Assembly (NCBI GenBank): GCA_030849065.1
Contig: JASAON010001538.1
Location: 1 to 49,579, forward strand
Source: Jaenimonas drosophilae
Lineage: Eukaryota; Euglenozoa; Kinetoplastea; Trypanosomatida; Trypanosomatidae
DNA: 49,579 bases
Direction of reading: 5' to 3'
Both the position numbers and the translations under genes were made by a program. Every line of letters starts with the position of its first letter. The first letter of the stretch is position 1. Below the pieces are notes generated by a model. The model made no database searches. It was not told where the DNA came from and saw only the letters and a program-made list of their open reading frames with translations. Positions 41,122 to 49,579 of the stretch are shown here, piece by piece.

Positions 41122-44100
41122 CTAATCCAGGTCAACGTCGAGGTGGCTATCATCGAACATGCGCTGATGCAGCGCACGTTGCTGATCAATGTATTTCATA
41201 TCATCATCCATGTACGCCTTCTTGATCTTATCGGGGGCCTCGACGCACACCGTGCCATCGGCAAGCTCCTCGAAGGAGTGGTTGTAGGTGCCGAGAACGT
41301 GGTTTACGAGACCCAGTCGCTCAGGTAGGCTCGGCGATGGTTGTGCGGCCTTGCGTTGCGCCTCCGCCTCCATCGCCTCCGTCAAGGCGGTGCGTTGGCG
41401 GCCCGTCCGGCGCGGCAATGTTGGTTGAGTGATGAAGCTGGGCGTGTTGTCGGCGAACATCTCACGCGTTGATACGCCATCACGACGTGGCACCGCCGCC
41501 ATTCCGCCCCAACGCCCATCGCCAACAACGGAAATGGTTGAGCAGGTTGTGTGCTGCGTGGAAGGATTGCTACGTCGCAGAGCCGAGACCACCTCGGGCG
41601 GAGGTGCCTGCGTGTGCTTCAAGGGCGGCAGAGCATGGTGCATCACCTCCTTGCTCATGGCCATGGCCGTGCTCATGCTGGAATGCCCATGTTGTTGAGA
41701 GTTGGTGGCGCGCGCCGAGGCACGTCGGCCCTCTTCTGGATCAATCGGCGGATAGAGCAGCTCGCTGTAGGGGCAGCGCATCGGCTGATGATCTGCCGCC
41801 TTGTTGGCCATGCGCGGAGGTACGGGGGTTAAGTCGCTGAAGAAGGCTGGCGGATCAACGCGTTGGCGTGCCTCCTCGCGACGAATCACCGCACGTGTGT
41901 GTTTCTCATCAAAGCTCATCAAGCGTGAGTACTGCTCAACCATGTGCATAACGGTCTCGGAGAGGCTCTTGGTGATGGCATGTGGGTTGCGATGGATGCC
42001 ACCTTCCTCCTGCACCTTATCGAGAAGGGCGGCGACGGCTTCAATCTTCGCCGTTCGCTCCTTCACCGCCACCGCCTCGGCGGAGTTCCCAGCGAGGAAG
42101 TGTGCGTGCTCATCCAGCGCACCCATCAAACGCCCCGTTGCTCCATCATTCATGAGGCTAATGTGGTGCAGAAGACGAAGAAGTGTGTCGCGATCGCACT
42201 GACGGAGCATCGCATCATATGGAGTTGGTAGGCTGCGATGTACTTCAGTGCTCTTCTCACTGCGTCCTGCATGGGCGGCGCGGTGGCTGCGCCAGAGATC
42301 CATGATCTCATCCTGCACCTCACGCAGCAGTCCGGCCTGCTCCACCACGCTCCGCTCTAACTTATTGATGCACATGCGCTTGCAATCCATCTTGCGCTCC
42401 TCTTGCAGAACATGATCGTAGTATTCCTTGTTGTCGAGGCAGAGCTCTGCGCTGTTGTGAATGACCTCCTGCACCGATGAGCGCACCTCCAGCTCCACCT
42501 GATCCATACGCGTGCGGAGCTCCTCACTCAGCTGGCGAAGGCGCTCAATGGAATCATTGGCGATGATGCACTGCTGCTGTCGCGTTCCTACAAGCACATC
42601 ATCCGCCACCTTTTGGCGTGTGGCGCCTTCGTCCATGGCACGTTGTTGTGCCTCCACCTTGCGCCGATACTCCTGATCCTGATGCTTCACACGCTCGAGG
42701 AGGTTCGCCACGGCGTCGGAGAGGTCGCCGAGTTTCACCTTCACAAAATCTGCTTCCTGAGAGCGCTCCTCCACATACGTTTGCTCAGCGGCCGCTTCAT
42801 CTGCACACGCAGCCACCATATCTTCCACGTCTGGGGCGGCGGATGGCAGTGGTAGCACCACCTCCTTGCATCGAATGGCCTCGAGTGACTGATTGAAGAA
42901 GTCGCGGATGCCGTTAATCTTGCAGACCTCCTGTTCTGGCACAAAGCGTTGCGCTGGATGATTCTCCGTGAGCTGCTCATCTGCCCCCAACACCTCTGGC
43001 ATAGGATGGCCCATTGCGGTGTTGGCATCGCCATCTACGAAAGGTGCCTGGAAGCTGATGATGTTGCTCTCCTCACACAGGGATAAGCCTGACTCATGCG
43101 CCTGTTGCAGGAGCTGCTCCACTCCGGTCAGCACCGTGTTGGCCAGGTGTTGCGCTAAATCCAGCTTCTGTTGGCAGTTGTCGCGGAGGTACGTGATGTA
43201 CTTCACCAAACGCAACAACTCTCGTGCTTGCGGATCAACCGACTCCACGCGATACTGCTTCAAAATATCATCCATCCCCGCGGAGTACTCTCGATCATAA
43301 ATGGCGATGCCGCGTTGGTATGCCGCCACGAACTCAGACATCATCTTTTGGCGTTTGTTCTTCGCACCGCCCTTCGCCGAGGGTGCGAAGGATGTGTAGT
43401 TGATGGATTTGAGGCACTTCTCAGTGACTCCATCGCTCGGACCACGACGCCCCTTGGGCGATGCACGTCGGGCACCGCCACGTTGGCTCGAAGGCCGCGA
43501 GCCACCTCCGCCCATTCGTGATGGCGTGGCGGCCTTCTTTGGAGCTGCCGCGGCCTTCTTTCGGCGGTCGGATGGCGATGGCGTACGTGTTGGCGCCTTG
43601 GTGGAGTTGGAGCGACGCGAGGCACTGCTGCCACGGCTGGAGCTCTTGCCCGATGACTTTGATCGTGTGGAGCTACGCGAGGAGCTCCGCGAGGTCTTGC
43701 GTCCACGACGGTTCTTGTTCGGTGATGTGCCACGTTTGGACGACTTGGAGGGCGATCTCTTCTTCCTTGTTGCGGGCTTGGCCATCATCTTCTTGTTGTT
43801 CTTGTTGTTGGATGGCTTCTTCTTGGACGGTGAAGTACGTCGCTTCCCCTGCTTCGATGATGCACGCTTGCCACCACTGCTTCCACGACTGCTGCTGCGC
43901 GATCGTTTCGTTGATGAGCGTGCGCTGCTCGCGCTCGTGGAGCGGCTTCGACGTGCGCGACTACTTCCCTTGCTACTCACGCTGCTGCTTCTGCTTCTGC
44001 TTCTGCTTTTGCTGCGAGATGCACGTCTTCCCTTGGAGATGCTGCCGGAACGTTTTGAGCCGCGACGGCTTCCGCGTCGGCCGCTCGCCGACTTCGATCT

Positions 44101-44505
44101 TCCGCGACGCCCGCCGCGTTTGGCCGCATCGTGTTCCGCCTCGTTCAACGCCGCCGCTGCCGCAGATTCTTCGGCGGCGCGACGCTTTTCTTCTTCAACT
44201 GCGGCCAAGGCGGCGTAGAGCTCATCACTGATGCTTGCCACACCATCGGTGTCGGGCAGTGCGTATACCACATACTCCGTCGGAACGTGTGAGTGGCCCG
44301 CCTCACCCAGCGGAGAGGCGTTGCGCTTGGATGCATGGCTGTTTGTGCTGGCGGCGGAGGTGTTGTTGGTGGTGCCACCAACGCGTGAGTTGCTGGATGA
44401 TGATGGCGGGTTTGTTTTTCCGTCGGCGGAGGCGGGGCCTTGGGAACGTGCTTCTGCGTCCAGACGAAACTCCACGTGCGTTGAACGACCTTTGCGGCCG
44501 CTCAT
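41122..44505 (-). CDS. Large SR-rich coiled-coil protein
   Basis: A 1127-residue protein from ATG at 44505 (MSGRKGRSTHVEFRLD). Residues about 105-345 are an extreme Ser/Arg/Lys-rich, repeat-like domain (GSRRGSKRSGS, SRSKSRSRSRSSS, SPSKKKPSNNKNNKK), resembling SR or histone-H1-like tails. Residues about 370-860 are largely coiled coil (EFVAAYQRGIAIYDREYSAG; LLERVKHQDQEYRRKVEAQQ; LEVRSSVQEVIHNSAELC). The C-terminal 270 residues are mostly disordered. No known domain. A microtubule, axoneme or paraflagellar-rod-associated role fits the layout but is inference. The 95 codons upstream without a valid ATG include the pyrimidine tract and acceptor. Confidence 0.85.
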   Translation of the reverse strand: MSGRKGRSTHVEFRLDAEARSQGPASADGKTNPPSSSSNSRVGGTTNNTSAASTNSHASKRNASPLGEAGHSHVPTEYVVYALPDTDGVASISDELYAALAAVEEEKRRAAEESAAAAALNEAEHDAAKRGGRRGRSKSASGRRGSRRGSKRSGSISKGRRASRSKSRSRSRSSSVSSKGSSRARRSRSTSASSARSSTKRSRSSSRGSSGGKRASSKQGKRRTSPSKKKPSNNKNNKKMMAKPATRKKRSPSKSSKRGTSPNKNRRGRKTSRSSSRSSTRSKSSGKSSSRGSSASRRSNSTKAPTRTPSPSDRRKKAAAAPKKAATPSRMGGGGSRPSSQRGGARRASPKGRRGPSDGVTEKCLKSINYTSFAPSAKGGAKNKRQKMMSEFVAAYQRGIAIYDREYSAGMDDILKQYRVESVDPQARELLRLVKYITYLRDNCQQKLDLAQHLANTVLTGVEQLLQQAHESGLSLCEESNIISFQAPFVDGDANTAMGHPMPEVLGADEQLTENHPAQRFVPEQEVCKINGIRDFFNQSLEAIRCKEVVLPLPSAAPDVEDMVAACADEAAAEQTYVEERSQEADFVKVKLGDLSDAVANLLERVKHQDQEYRRKVEAQQRAMDEGATRQKVADDVLVGTRQQQCIIANDSIERLRQLSEELRTRMDQVELEVRSSVQEVIHNSAELCLDNKEYYDHVLQEERKMDCKRMCINKLERSVVEQAGLLREVQDEIMDLWRSHRAAHAGRSEKSTEVHRSLPTPYDAMLRQCDRDTLLRLLHHISLMNDGATGRLMGALDEHAHFLAGNSAEAVAVKERTAKIEAVAALLDKVQEEGGIHRNPHAITKSLSETVMHMVEQYSRLMSFDEKHTRAVIRREEARQRVDPPAFFSDLTPVPPRMANKAADHQPMRCPYSELLYPPIDPEEGRRASARATNSQQHGHSSMSTAMAMSKEVMHHALPPLKHTQAPPPEVVSALRRSNPSTQHTTCSTISVVGDGRWGGMAAVPRRDGVSTREMFADNTPSFITQPTLPRRTGRQRTALTEAMEAEAQRKAAQPSPSLPERLGLVNHVLGTYNHSFEELADGTVCVEAPDKIKKAYMDDDMKYIDQQRALHQRMFDDSHLDVDLD

Positions 44506-44551
44506 GATGCGTGTGTTGTGCCGTACACCCACACTACAAAACAAGGTACTA

Positions 44552-44579
44552 CTACAAGACAACAGAATGAAGAGATAAG
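44552..44579 (-). promoter_or_regulatory. Inferred spliced-leader acceptor for the SR-rich gene
   Basis: Minus strand cttatctcttcattctgttg then TCTTGTAG, 47 nt before the ATG at 44505. A second AG lies after ccttgtttt nearer the start. Confidence 0.5.
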
Positions 44580-44790
44580 AGATGATGAAGCATGTTGATG
44601 TGATGAAAAAGAGATATGGTGCATGCATGATGCCACCCAACGTGTTGATGAGTTCGAAGAAGAACATATCAGCGCAACGTTCGCGTACACACACACAAAA
44701 AAAACAAGAAAGGTGCTTCAAGTGAGGAAAAGAAGAGGGGCTTATGCCATCATCATCCATCATGATGATGCATCCATCACAGACACACAA

Positions 44791-47124
44791 CTACACCTGG
44801 CCTCCATCAACAATGAGGCAGTACAACCGAATACCCGCACGATCTGCCATAGACGCACGACGATGCAACGATGCATCCGAAGTTGCTGTTGCTGATGATG
44901 ATGATGATGTTGCATCCTTGGTTGGTGATGTGGATGGCGTGACCGTCTTGGACTTCGGAATGCTGCTGATCTCTGCCAGTGAGAGGAGGTCAGTCGGCTC
45001 CATTCGGTTGTGCTCGACGAGCAACGTCAGCCGCGTCATGTGGCGCGGCATCGGCGACGGAATTGATCGTGATTGGATGATGGCGTACACCTCCTCATCC
45101 GTTAACGGGTTGTCTGCAATGGCAGATGGCTTCCATGTAGATGTGCCAACAGCTCCCGCGATGGATGATGATGCAGCATCCTCATCATCGCCATCAGGCG
45201 CGACCGATGATGTACTCTCCACGTCTGCCGCTGACGTCGTGGAATCATCGCGCCAGTGAATGTAGGTTGGTGCGTCATGATGGCGATAGCGATCGACGTC
45301 GGCATCATCATCGCGCTGCTGCACATCTTCTTCTTTTCGGATGCCGAGGTAAGGATCGCGTCGAGGGATGCACGTTGCGTGGATGGTGAGGAGAGGCTTG
45401 AAGGCGTAGGGCTGCAAGGATGATGAGTATCGAGAACCAGATGATGATGATGATGATACACGCGCAACACCATCGGAGCGCATGCTTCCCTCCATCGCCA
45501 ACTCCGCGGTGGAGTACAAGGACTGCTCAACATCTCTCGGAAGTGAGGTGGCAAAGGCTGATGCATGTTGATGTGCATCCTCATCACCAACACCATCACT
45601 GTTGGTGTGTCCATGACGCCGTCGATGGCTGCGGAGCTCCACGAGAGACCTATCCATCGATGCAAAAACGGATTCAACGCTCTTGCGTTGGCCGCTTCCC
45701 TCTACAACCGTGAAGTCCGTCTTCAGTGCGCCATGTCCGCGTACACGTGTGATGACGTGGCACAGGTCAAAGTTTGTGTAGAAGTGCTCAGACAAACGTG
45801 AGCGCTCAACCGCGTGTTGTTGCCACGCCTGCAGCGCCTTGATGCGCTCCACCTCCTTTTGCGCATCCTGCTCCACCAAGGACGATGAAGCACCACGACG
45901 TCGAGCCTGAGTAGATGGTGATGATGATGATTGGGTGTTGGCGTTGTTGTTGTTGGTCTTCTTGCGTCGTCCACGTCGGGTGATGATGGCTGATGGTGCA
46001 TTCACTCTGCGAAGAAGATGTTCCGGCGGGTTCAATTGCTCCATGTCGCGTACATGAATGCATAAAGCATGATCCGCGCGCTCCTCGGCCAACACACGTT
46101 CAGCGAGCTCCTCCTCCGTAGAGACGCGCCCATCATCATCATCTTTCCAACGCATCGATGATGATGATGATGATGTACGTCGAGGTGCAATGCCACCACC
46201 ACCGCCACGTCGTGGGAATCCTCGCTGACTCAGCCACCCTTCTGTGTTTGGTGGCACCGCGCGATCGAGGCTGTGGAGATACTGATTAATCGAGCGTTGT
46301 TGTTGTGGCAGTGCGCTGAAGATGAACGAGACGGAGTCAGAGACCATGAAGAGCTTCGTGATGCTCGCACGCTCCGCCAAAATTTCCTGCTCAGATAAAT
46401 TGGCAGTCATCGTTGCACGCGCTTCTGTGATGTAGATGGGGTCTGCCAAGGCAACACGCTCCTCGACGAGCGAAGTTGATGATGGTGATGACGTTGCTGC
46501 TGTTGTTGTGGTTGGCTTCTTTGCTGCCTCACGTCGTCCACGTGGCTTCTTCGAAGTTGCTGACTTTGGTGCAGAAGAAGATGATGGTGGAGATGATGCC
46601 TGTGAAGAGCTGTTGTTGTTGTTGTTGTTGGCTGTGAATGCGTCATCTGCACTTCGATTGGATGCAGCTCCTCGACGTCGCGGTCGTGTGGTGGCCGCCG
46701 CCACCGCGCTGGATGCATCTTCAACATCAACGCTGACGGCAGCACGTCGCCGACGTGATGTCGCGCGTGTGGCACGCCGCGAAATCATCTCGGATGCCGC
46801 CACATCATCCAACTTGCTTACTGATGTAGAGGCTGATGGTGTTGATGGCTGCGTGTTGTTTCGGTGTTTTGGAGGTGATAGACCATCAGCTACTGGAATC
46901 TCTTCAGCTGATGTTGTTGTTGTTGTGGTGGTGGAGGTGGTGGTGGTGGAGCTCTTCTTGGAGCGTTGGCCAACAATACGTTTGGTGGTAAAATCATCCT
47001 TCAGCATCATCGGGCTCACATGAATCATGCGTCGCGTACACACGTTCATGGTTGATGAGGAGGCTGGCCACACAACAACACGGCTCAACGAGCGCATCGA
47101 ACGTAGTACCTGGCACCGCTGCAT
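44791..47124 (-). CDS. Predicted mitochondrial basic protein with AT-hook-like motifs
   Basis: A 777-residue protein. The N-terminus MQRCQVLRSMRSLSRVVV is Arg/hydrophobic and lacks acids, a probable mitochondrial presequence. It is rich in Ser, Thr and Asn homopolymers encoded by GTT/GTA-type and CAT-type repeats. Short basic clusters, TRPRRRGA, KKPRGRREA, TRRGRRKK and QARRRGA, resemble AT-hooks, which bind the minor groove of A/T-rich DNA. Folded-looking segments are SEQEILAERASITKLFMVS (about 240-290), a helical stretch with HFYTNFDLCHVITRVRGHG (about 465-490), and the C-terminal DNPLTDEEVYAIIQSR. It could bind kinetoplast DNA or RNA; no family is recognised. Confidence 0.8.
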   Translation of the reverse strand: MQRCQVLRSMRSLSRVVVWPASSSTMNVCTRRMIHVSPMMLKDDFTTKRIVGQRSKKSSTTTTSTTTTTTTSAEEIPVADGLSPPKHRNNTQPSTPSASTSVSKLDDVAASEMISRRATRATSRRRRAAVSVDVEDASSAVAAATTRPRRRGAASNRSADDAFTANNNNNNSSSQASSPPSSSSAPKSATSKKPRGRREAAKKPTTTTAATSSPSSTSLVEERVALADPIYITEARATMTANLSEQEILAERASITKLFMVSDSVSFIFSALPQQQRSINQYLHSLDRAVPPNTEGWLSQRGFPRRGGGGGIAPRRTSSSSSSMRWKDDDDGRVSTEEELAERVLAEERADHALCIHVRDMEQLNPPEHLLRRVNAPSAIITRRGRRKKTNNNNANTQSSSSPSTQARRRGASSSLVEQDAQKEVERIKALQAWQQHAVERSRLSEHFYTNFDLCHVITRVRGHGALKTDFTVVEGSGQRKSVESVFASMDRSLVELRSHRRRHGHTNSDGVGDEDAHQHASAFATSLPRDVEQSLYSTAELAMEGSMRSDGVARVSSSSSSGSRYSSSLQPYAFKPLLTIHATCIPRRDPYLGIRKEEDVQQRDDDADVDRYRHHDAPTYIHWRDDSTTSAADVESTSSVAPDGDDEDAASSSIAGAVGTSTWKPSAIADNPLTDEEVYAIIQSRSIPSPMPRHMTRLTLLVEHNRMEPTDLLSLAEISSIPKSKTVTPSTSPTKDATSSSSSATATSDASLHRRASMADRAGIRLYCLIVDGGQV

Positions 47125-47655
47125 CGTACACCAACAATGATGATGGTGGTGACGAATGAAGTGTTGTTGTTGCCAACGTGTTTATGATTATGAGAGAAAG
47201 TTGTTGCTCCGCGCAGGGCAATCAACGAGTGCGTGCGGAGATGCAAAAAAGCAATCTATGATGATATTGCTGATGTGTGTGCGTGTGTGTGTATCTCAAT
47301 GATTGATTGGTAAATGAAGATACAAACAACACCACAAATAGTGTGTGCGCGTGTGTCGTGACGAAGACAGACGCTGTAGTCAGCACCAAACACAAGGAGG
47401 GAGAAGAAGAAGAAGATGATGATGATGGTGATGAGAGGGGGCGTTGATATTGCTGATCTCTTGGCCGAAATACCTATCTATGTTTCACACCGCACACTGG
47501 CGATGATGATGGCTGACGTACATCCAAAAGAAGAAAAAGAAGAAGATGCATCAGCATTAAGAGACACGCACAAAGCAGAAGCAGTACGTACTTAGATGAT
47601 GTGTGTGTGTGTGTTGGTGTGTGGAGGTGAATGAAAACATCCAAACCCAACACGT
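47125..47655. other. Intergenic region, 531 bp
   Basis: Contains GT repeats (about 47275-47292 and 47600-47613), a long CTT-rich tract in minus sense (about 47395-47425) beside a GAT repeat, and the 3' UTR of the Sfi1-like gene. No credible ORF. Confidence 0.6.
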
Positions 47656-49358
47656 TCAATCTATGCCGGAGTGATTCAGACCAACGGTGTTGGAGCTCCT
47701 CATCCAGTGTTGTTGATGACGATGGTCATGTGTTTGTTGCACCTCCATGGATTCATCCACGTCAGCGGGAGCCTCGCCGTACACGTGCGCCACGCGGTAA
47801 AAATCCGCGGCACGTTGAAGTTGTGCGACGGTGTCAGCCCACTTCATCGACGTCAACGCATCACGTACGGTTGATGCACGTGGTGTACGAAGATAGCGCA
47901 GCAGATTCATTGCCGCCACCAACGAGCTAGACGTTGAGGCAGCAGCACACGGTGATGCAGAGGAACCAGATGGCGCTGTAGATGTACGCCGCACACCATG
48001 CCGACGTCTCTCCAACACCAATCGCGTTCTCCACAGAAAAAACATCCTTGCAAGGTGATGCTGACGATGATGTTGTGCAGCAGCGTGCATCGCATCATCA
48101 CGCAACTTCACTTCCAAGGTGGCAACACAACGACGATGTGCATCGATCCAGACACGCACAACTCTGCGACGTAATGTGTTGGCGTAGTGCTGGTCAGCGG
48201 TACCGTTGAGCTCCACGCGTCGAAGCTGATGCATCTCCATCCGATGTTGCCAACGTCGTAGCACATCAACTTGTTGGTATTCGCGACGACGCTGTTCCTC
48301 CAAACGGCACATTCGCAACCACATCAGCCGACGCCTCCACAGATGAAAACACTGTTCTTGCACCTTTTGATGGATCCACTGGCGATGTTGTTGTAGGAGG
48401 ACGACGTCATGACGAACATCGCAAAGACGTTGACGCCAATGTTGCCACACTCGTTCGTAACAACGACGTGTGTGGTGCAACGTTGCCACATCATCTTGAT
48501 GAGCACGAAGGTACCTACATCTCCACCTACTCAGAATGTGTTGTTGCTGTTGAAGACGATGATGTTTCACAGCCATCGTCTGCGTGTGTTGGCGTTGCGC
48601 ATGTTGCTGTAACACGCGGAAGCACTGATGAAGTTGCCGTTGATGATGATGATCATCCGCACGACGTTCCAAAAACTTGTGCCTCCACATGCCAAACACA
48701 CGAAGGATGAGCTGCGCATCGACGAGAATGTCTGCGTGATGATGTGCGGCGATGTGCTCGCAACGCCACTGGCGCAACACACGTCGGCCGAGCACCTGAC
48801 GAAGATGCCGCGTTGCAATCGATGCATCTCTCCACCAACGTAGCATGCGATGTGCTCCAAGATGAAGATGTTGTGCAGCAAACATGTTTGCGCGCACATC
48901 ATCATCTTGATGAGCTATGCGACGTACATTGCGTTGACGCAGACGTTCTCTCCACTGCATCCAACAATCATTTCGTTGATGCTCATTTTGCAACACGCGA
49001 AGGTATCGATGTGCGACGGAGCGGTAGTAGCGTACATCTCTCCACAACACAAACAACTCACGAAGTATGCGTCGTCCATGACGTTGTTGCATCTGCACCA
49101 ACGCGGATACACCAACATCCGCATCATCACGCGGTGCATTAGTGCCGTGAAGCGCATCATCCAACGAGATCCATGCAGGTGTGTGTGCTTCCTTCGTCAT
49201 GATGAACTCATTTTGTGTAACGTGCGCCGTGTTGTTGTTGTTGTTGTTGTGTGTTTCTTTAGTGTCAGTGTGAATGGATTGTTGGTCCTTCAACGTCAAG
49301 ACAGTCGTTGATGCTGATGCTTCTTGTTTTTCTTCTGCAGCACGCGTAGATGGTGCAA

Positions 49359-49390
<32 letters not shown>

Positions 49391-49551
49391 TCATGTTGAT
49401 GGTGTGGAGGTGTGATGGAAACGCTACTCGGTTGGTATTCCTTCATGGATATGTTGGAGATGGCAGACTCATGGACACCATTCATCCTCTCGGTTGTGTC
49501 ATGTACGCCCGAAAACATCATCTCGTTTGTGTGCTCCTCCATGAGATCCAT
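47656..49551 (-). CDS. Sfi1-like centrin-binding repeat protein (5' end may extend past the window)
   Basis: A 631-residue protein of Arg/His/Gln-rich helices. About eleven copies of a short motif ending in Trp-Arg recur every 22-40 residues from about residue 160 to 535: LFVLWRDVR, WMQWRERL, VLRQWRCEH, VFGMWRHKF, ILSRWRCRY, VWQHWRQRL, CFHLWRRRL, VLRRWQHRM, VVRVWIDAH, MFFLWRTRL. This is the Sfi1 pattern, a long helix that binds centrins at centrosomes or basal bodies. The first 120 residues are low-complexity with a poly-Asp run. The frame remains open for the 28 nt to the window edge, so an earlier ATG outside is possible. Confidence 0.83.
49370..49395. repeat. (ATC)n repeat encoding poly-Asp
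   Basis: CAT/ATC repeat in the N-terminal part of the Sfi1-like gene, encoding seven Asp residues on the minus strand. Confidence 0.8.
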
Positions 49552-49579
49552 GTGCTCGAGAAGATGATGGCCATGTGCC

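Noticed and set aside
43400..44218. Long + strand ORF opposite the SR-rich domain
   Set aside because: Its Arg/Leu-rich translation is the mirror of Ser/Arg repeat codons on the minus strand; no acceptor, and no domain recognised.

Overview
The window looks like nuclear DNA of a kinetoplastid protist. About 25 recognisable protein genes lie one after another on the minus strand, with no strand switch and no introns. They are separated by 150-780 bp. Upstream of most start codons (minus-strand sense) there is a pyrimidine tract followed by AG, the usual mark of spliced-leader trans-splicing in polycistronic units. Several products also point to Kinetoplastea: an RHA-type helicase with two dsRNA-binding domains resembling REH2, a NUDT19/MERS1-like degenerate Nudix protein, and flagellum-type cyclase-homology and coiled-coil proteins. 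CAT/GAT, GTT/CAA and CA/GT microsatellites are very frequent in genes and UTRs, and intergenic spacing is loose. I infer a free-living bodonid (Bodo-like) rather than a parasitic trypanosomatid, but cannot prove the species. No tRNA, rRNA, CRISPR, IS element or prokaryotic operon signal was seen.

Transcription runs from high to low coordinates. 49.6-39.5 kb: an Sfi1-like centrin-binding repeat protein, a predicted mitochondrial AT-hook-like protein, a large SR-rich coiled-coil protein, a mitochondrial OsmC-like protein and an N-myristoylated LRR protein. 37.2-29.6 kb: an unknown Cys-containing protein, a family A DNA polymerase of nu/theta type, an FCP/SCP-like phosphatase and two small unknown or coiled-coil proteins. 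29.5-19.3 kb: a 1349-residue protein with three cyclase-homology domains that appear catalytically dead, a membrane-anchored inositol 5-phosphatase, an F-box protein and a mitochondrial-type single-TM protein. 19.2-9.9 kb: the REH2-like helicase, an unknown protein, a coiled-coil protein, a small type I membrane protein and a coiled-coil protein with a duplicated Asp-rich tail. 9.1 kb-start: a coiled-coil/zinc-ribbon protein, an RGG-like basic protein, the degenerate Nudix protein, a DUF167 protein, a putative HORMA-fold protein, a Dus4-type tRNA dihydrouridine synthase, and the N-terminal half of an ABCB transporter cut by the window edge.

As usual for kinetoplastids, neighbours need not share a pathway. 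There is still a recognisable set of predicted mitochondrial proteins (Nudix, helicase, TM protein, OsmC-like, AT-hook-like) and a cytoskeleton/flagellum set (Sfi1-like, cyclase-homology, coiled coils). Start codons were chosen as ATG only. Where the longest open frame begins upstream of the inferred splice acceptor, the downstream ATG was used and this is stated.
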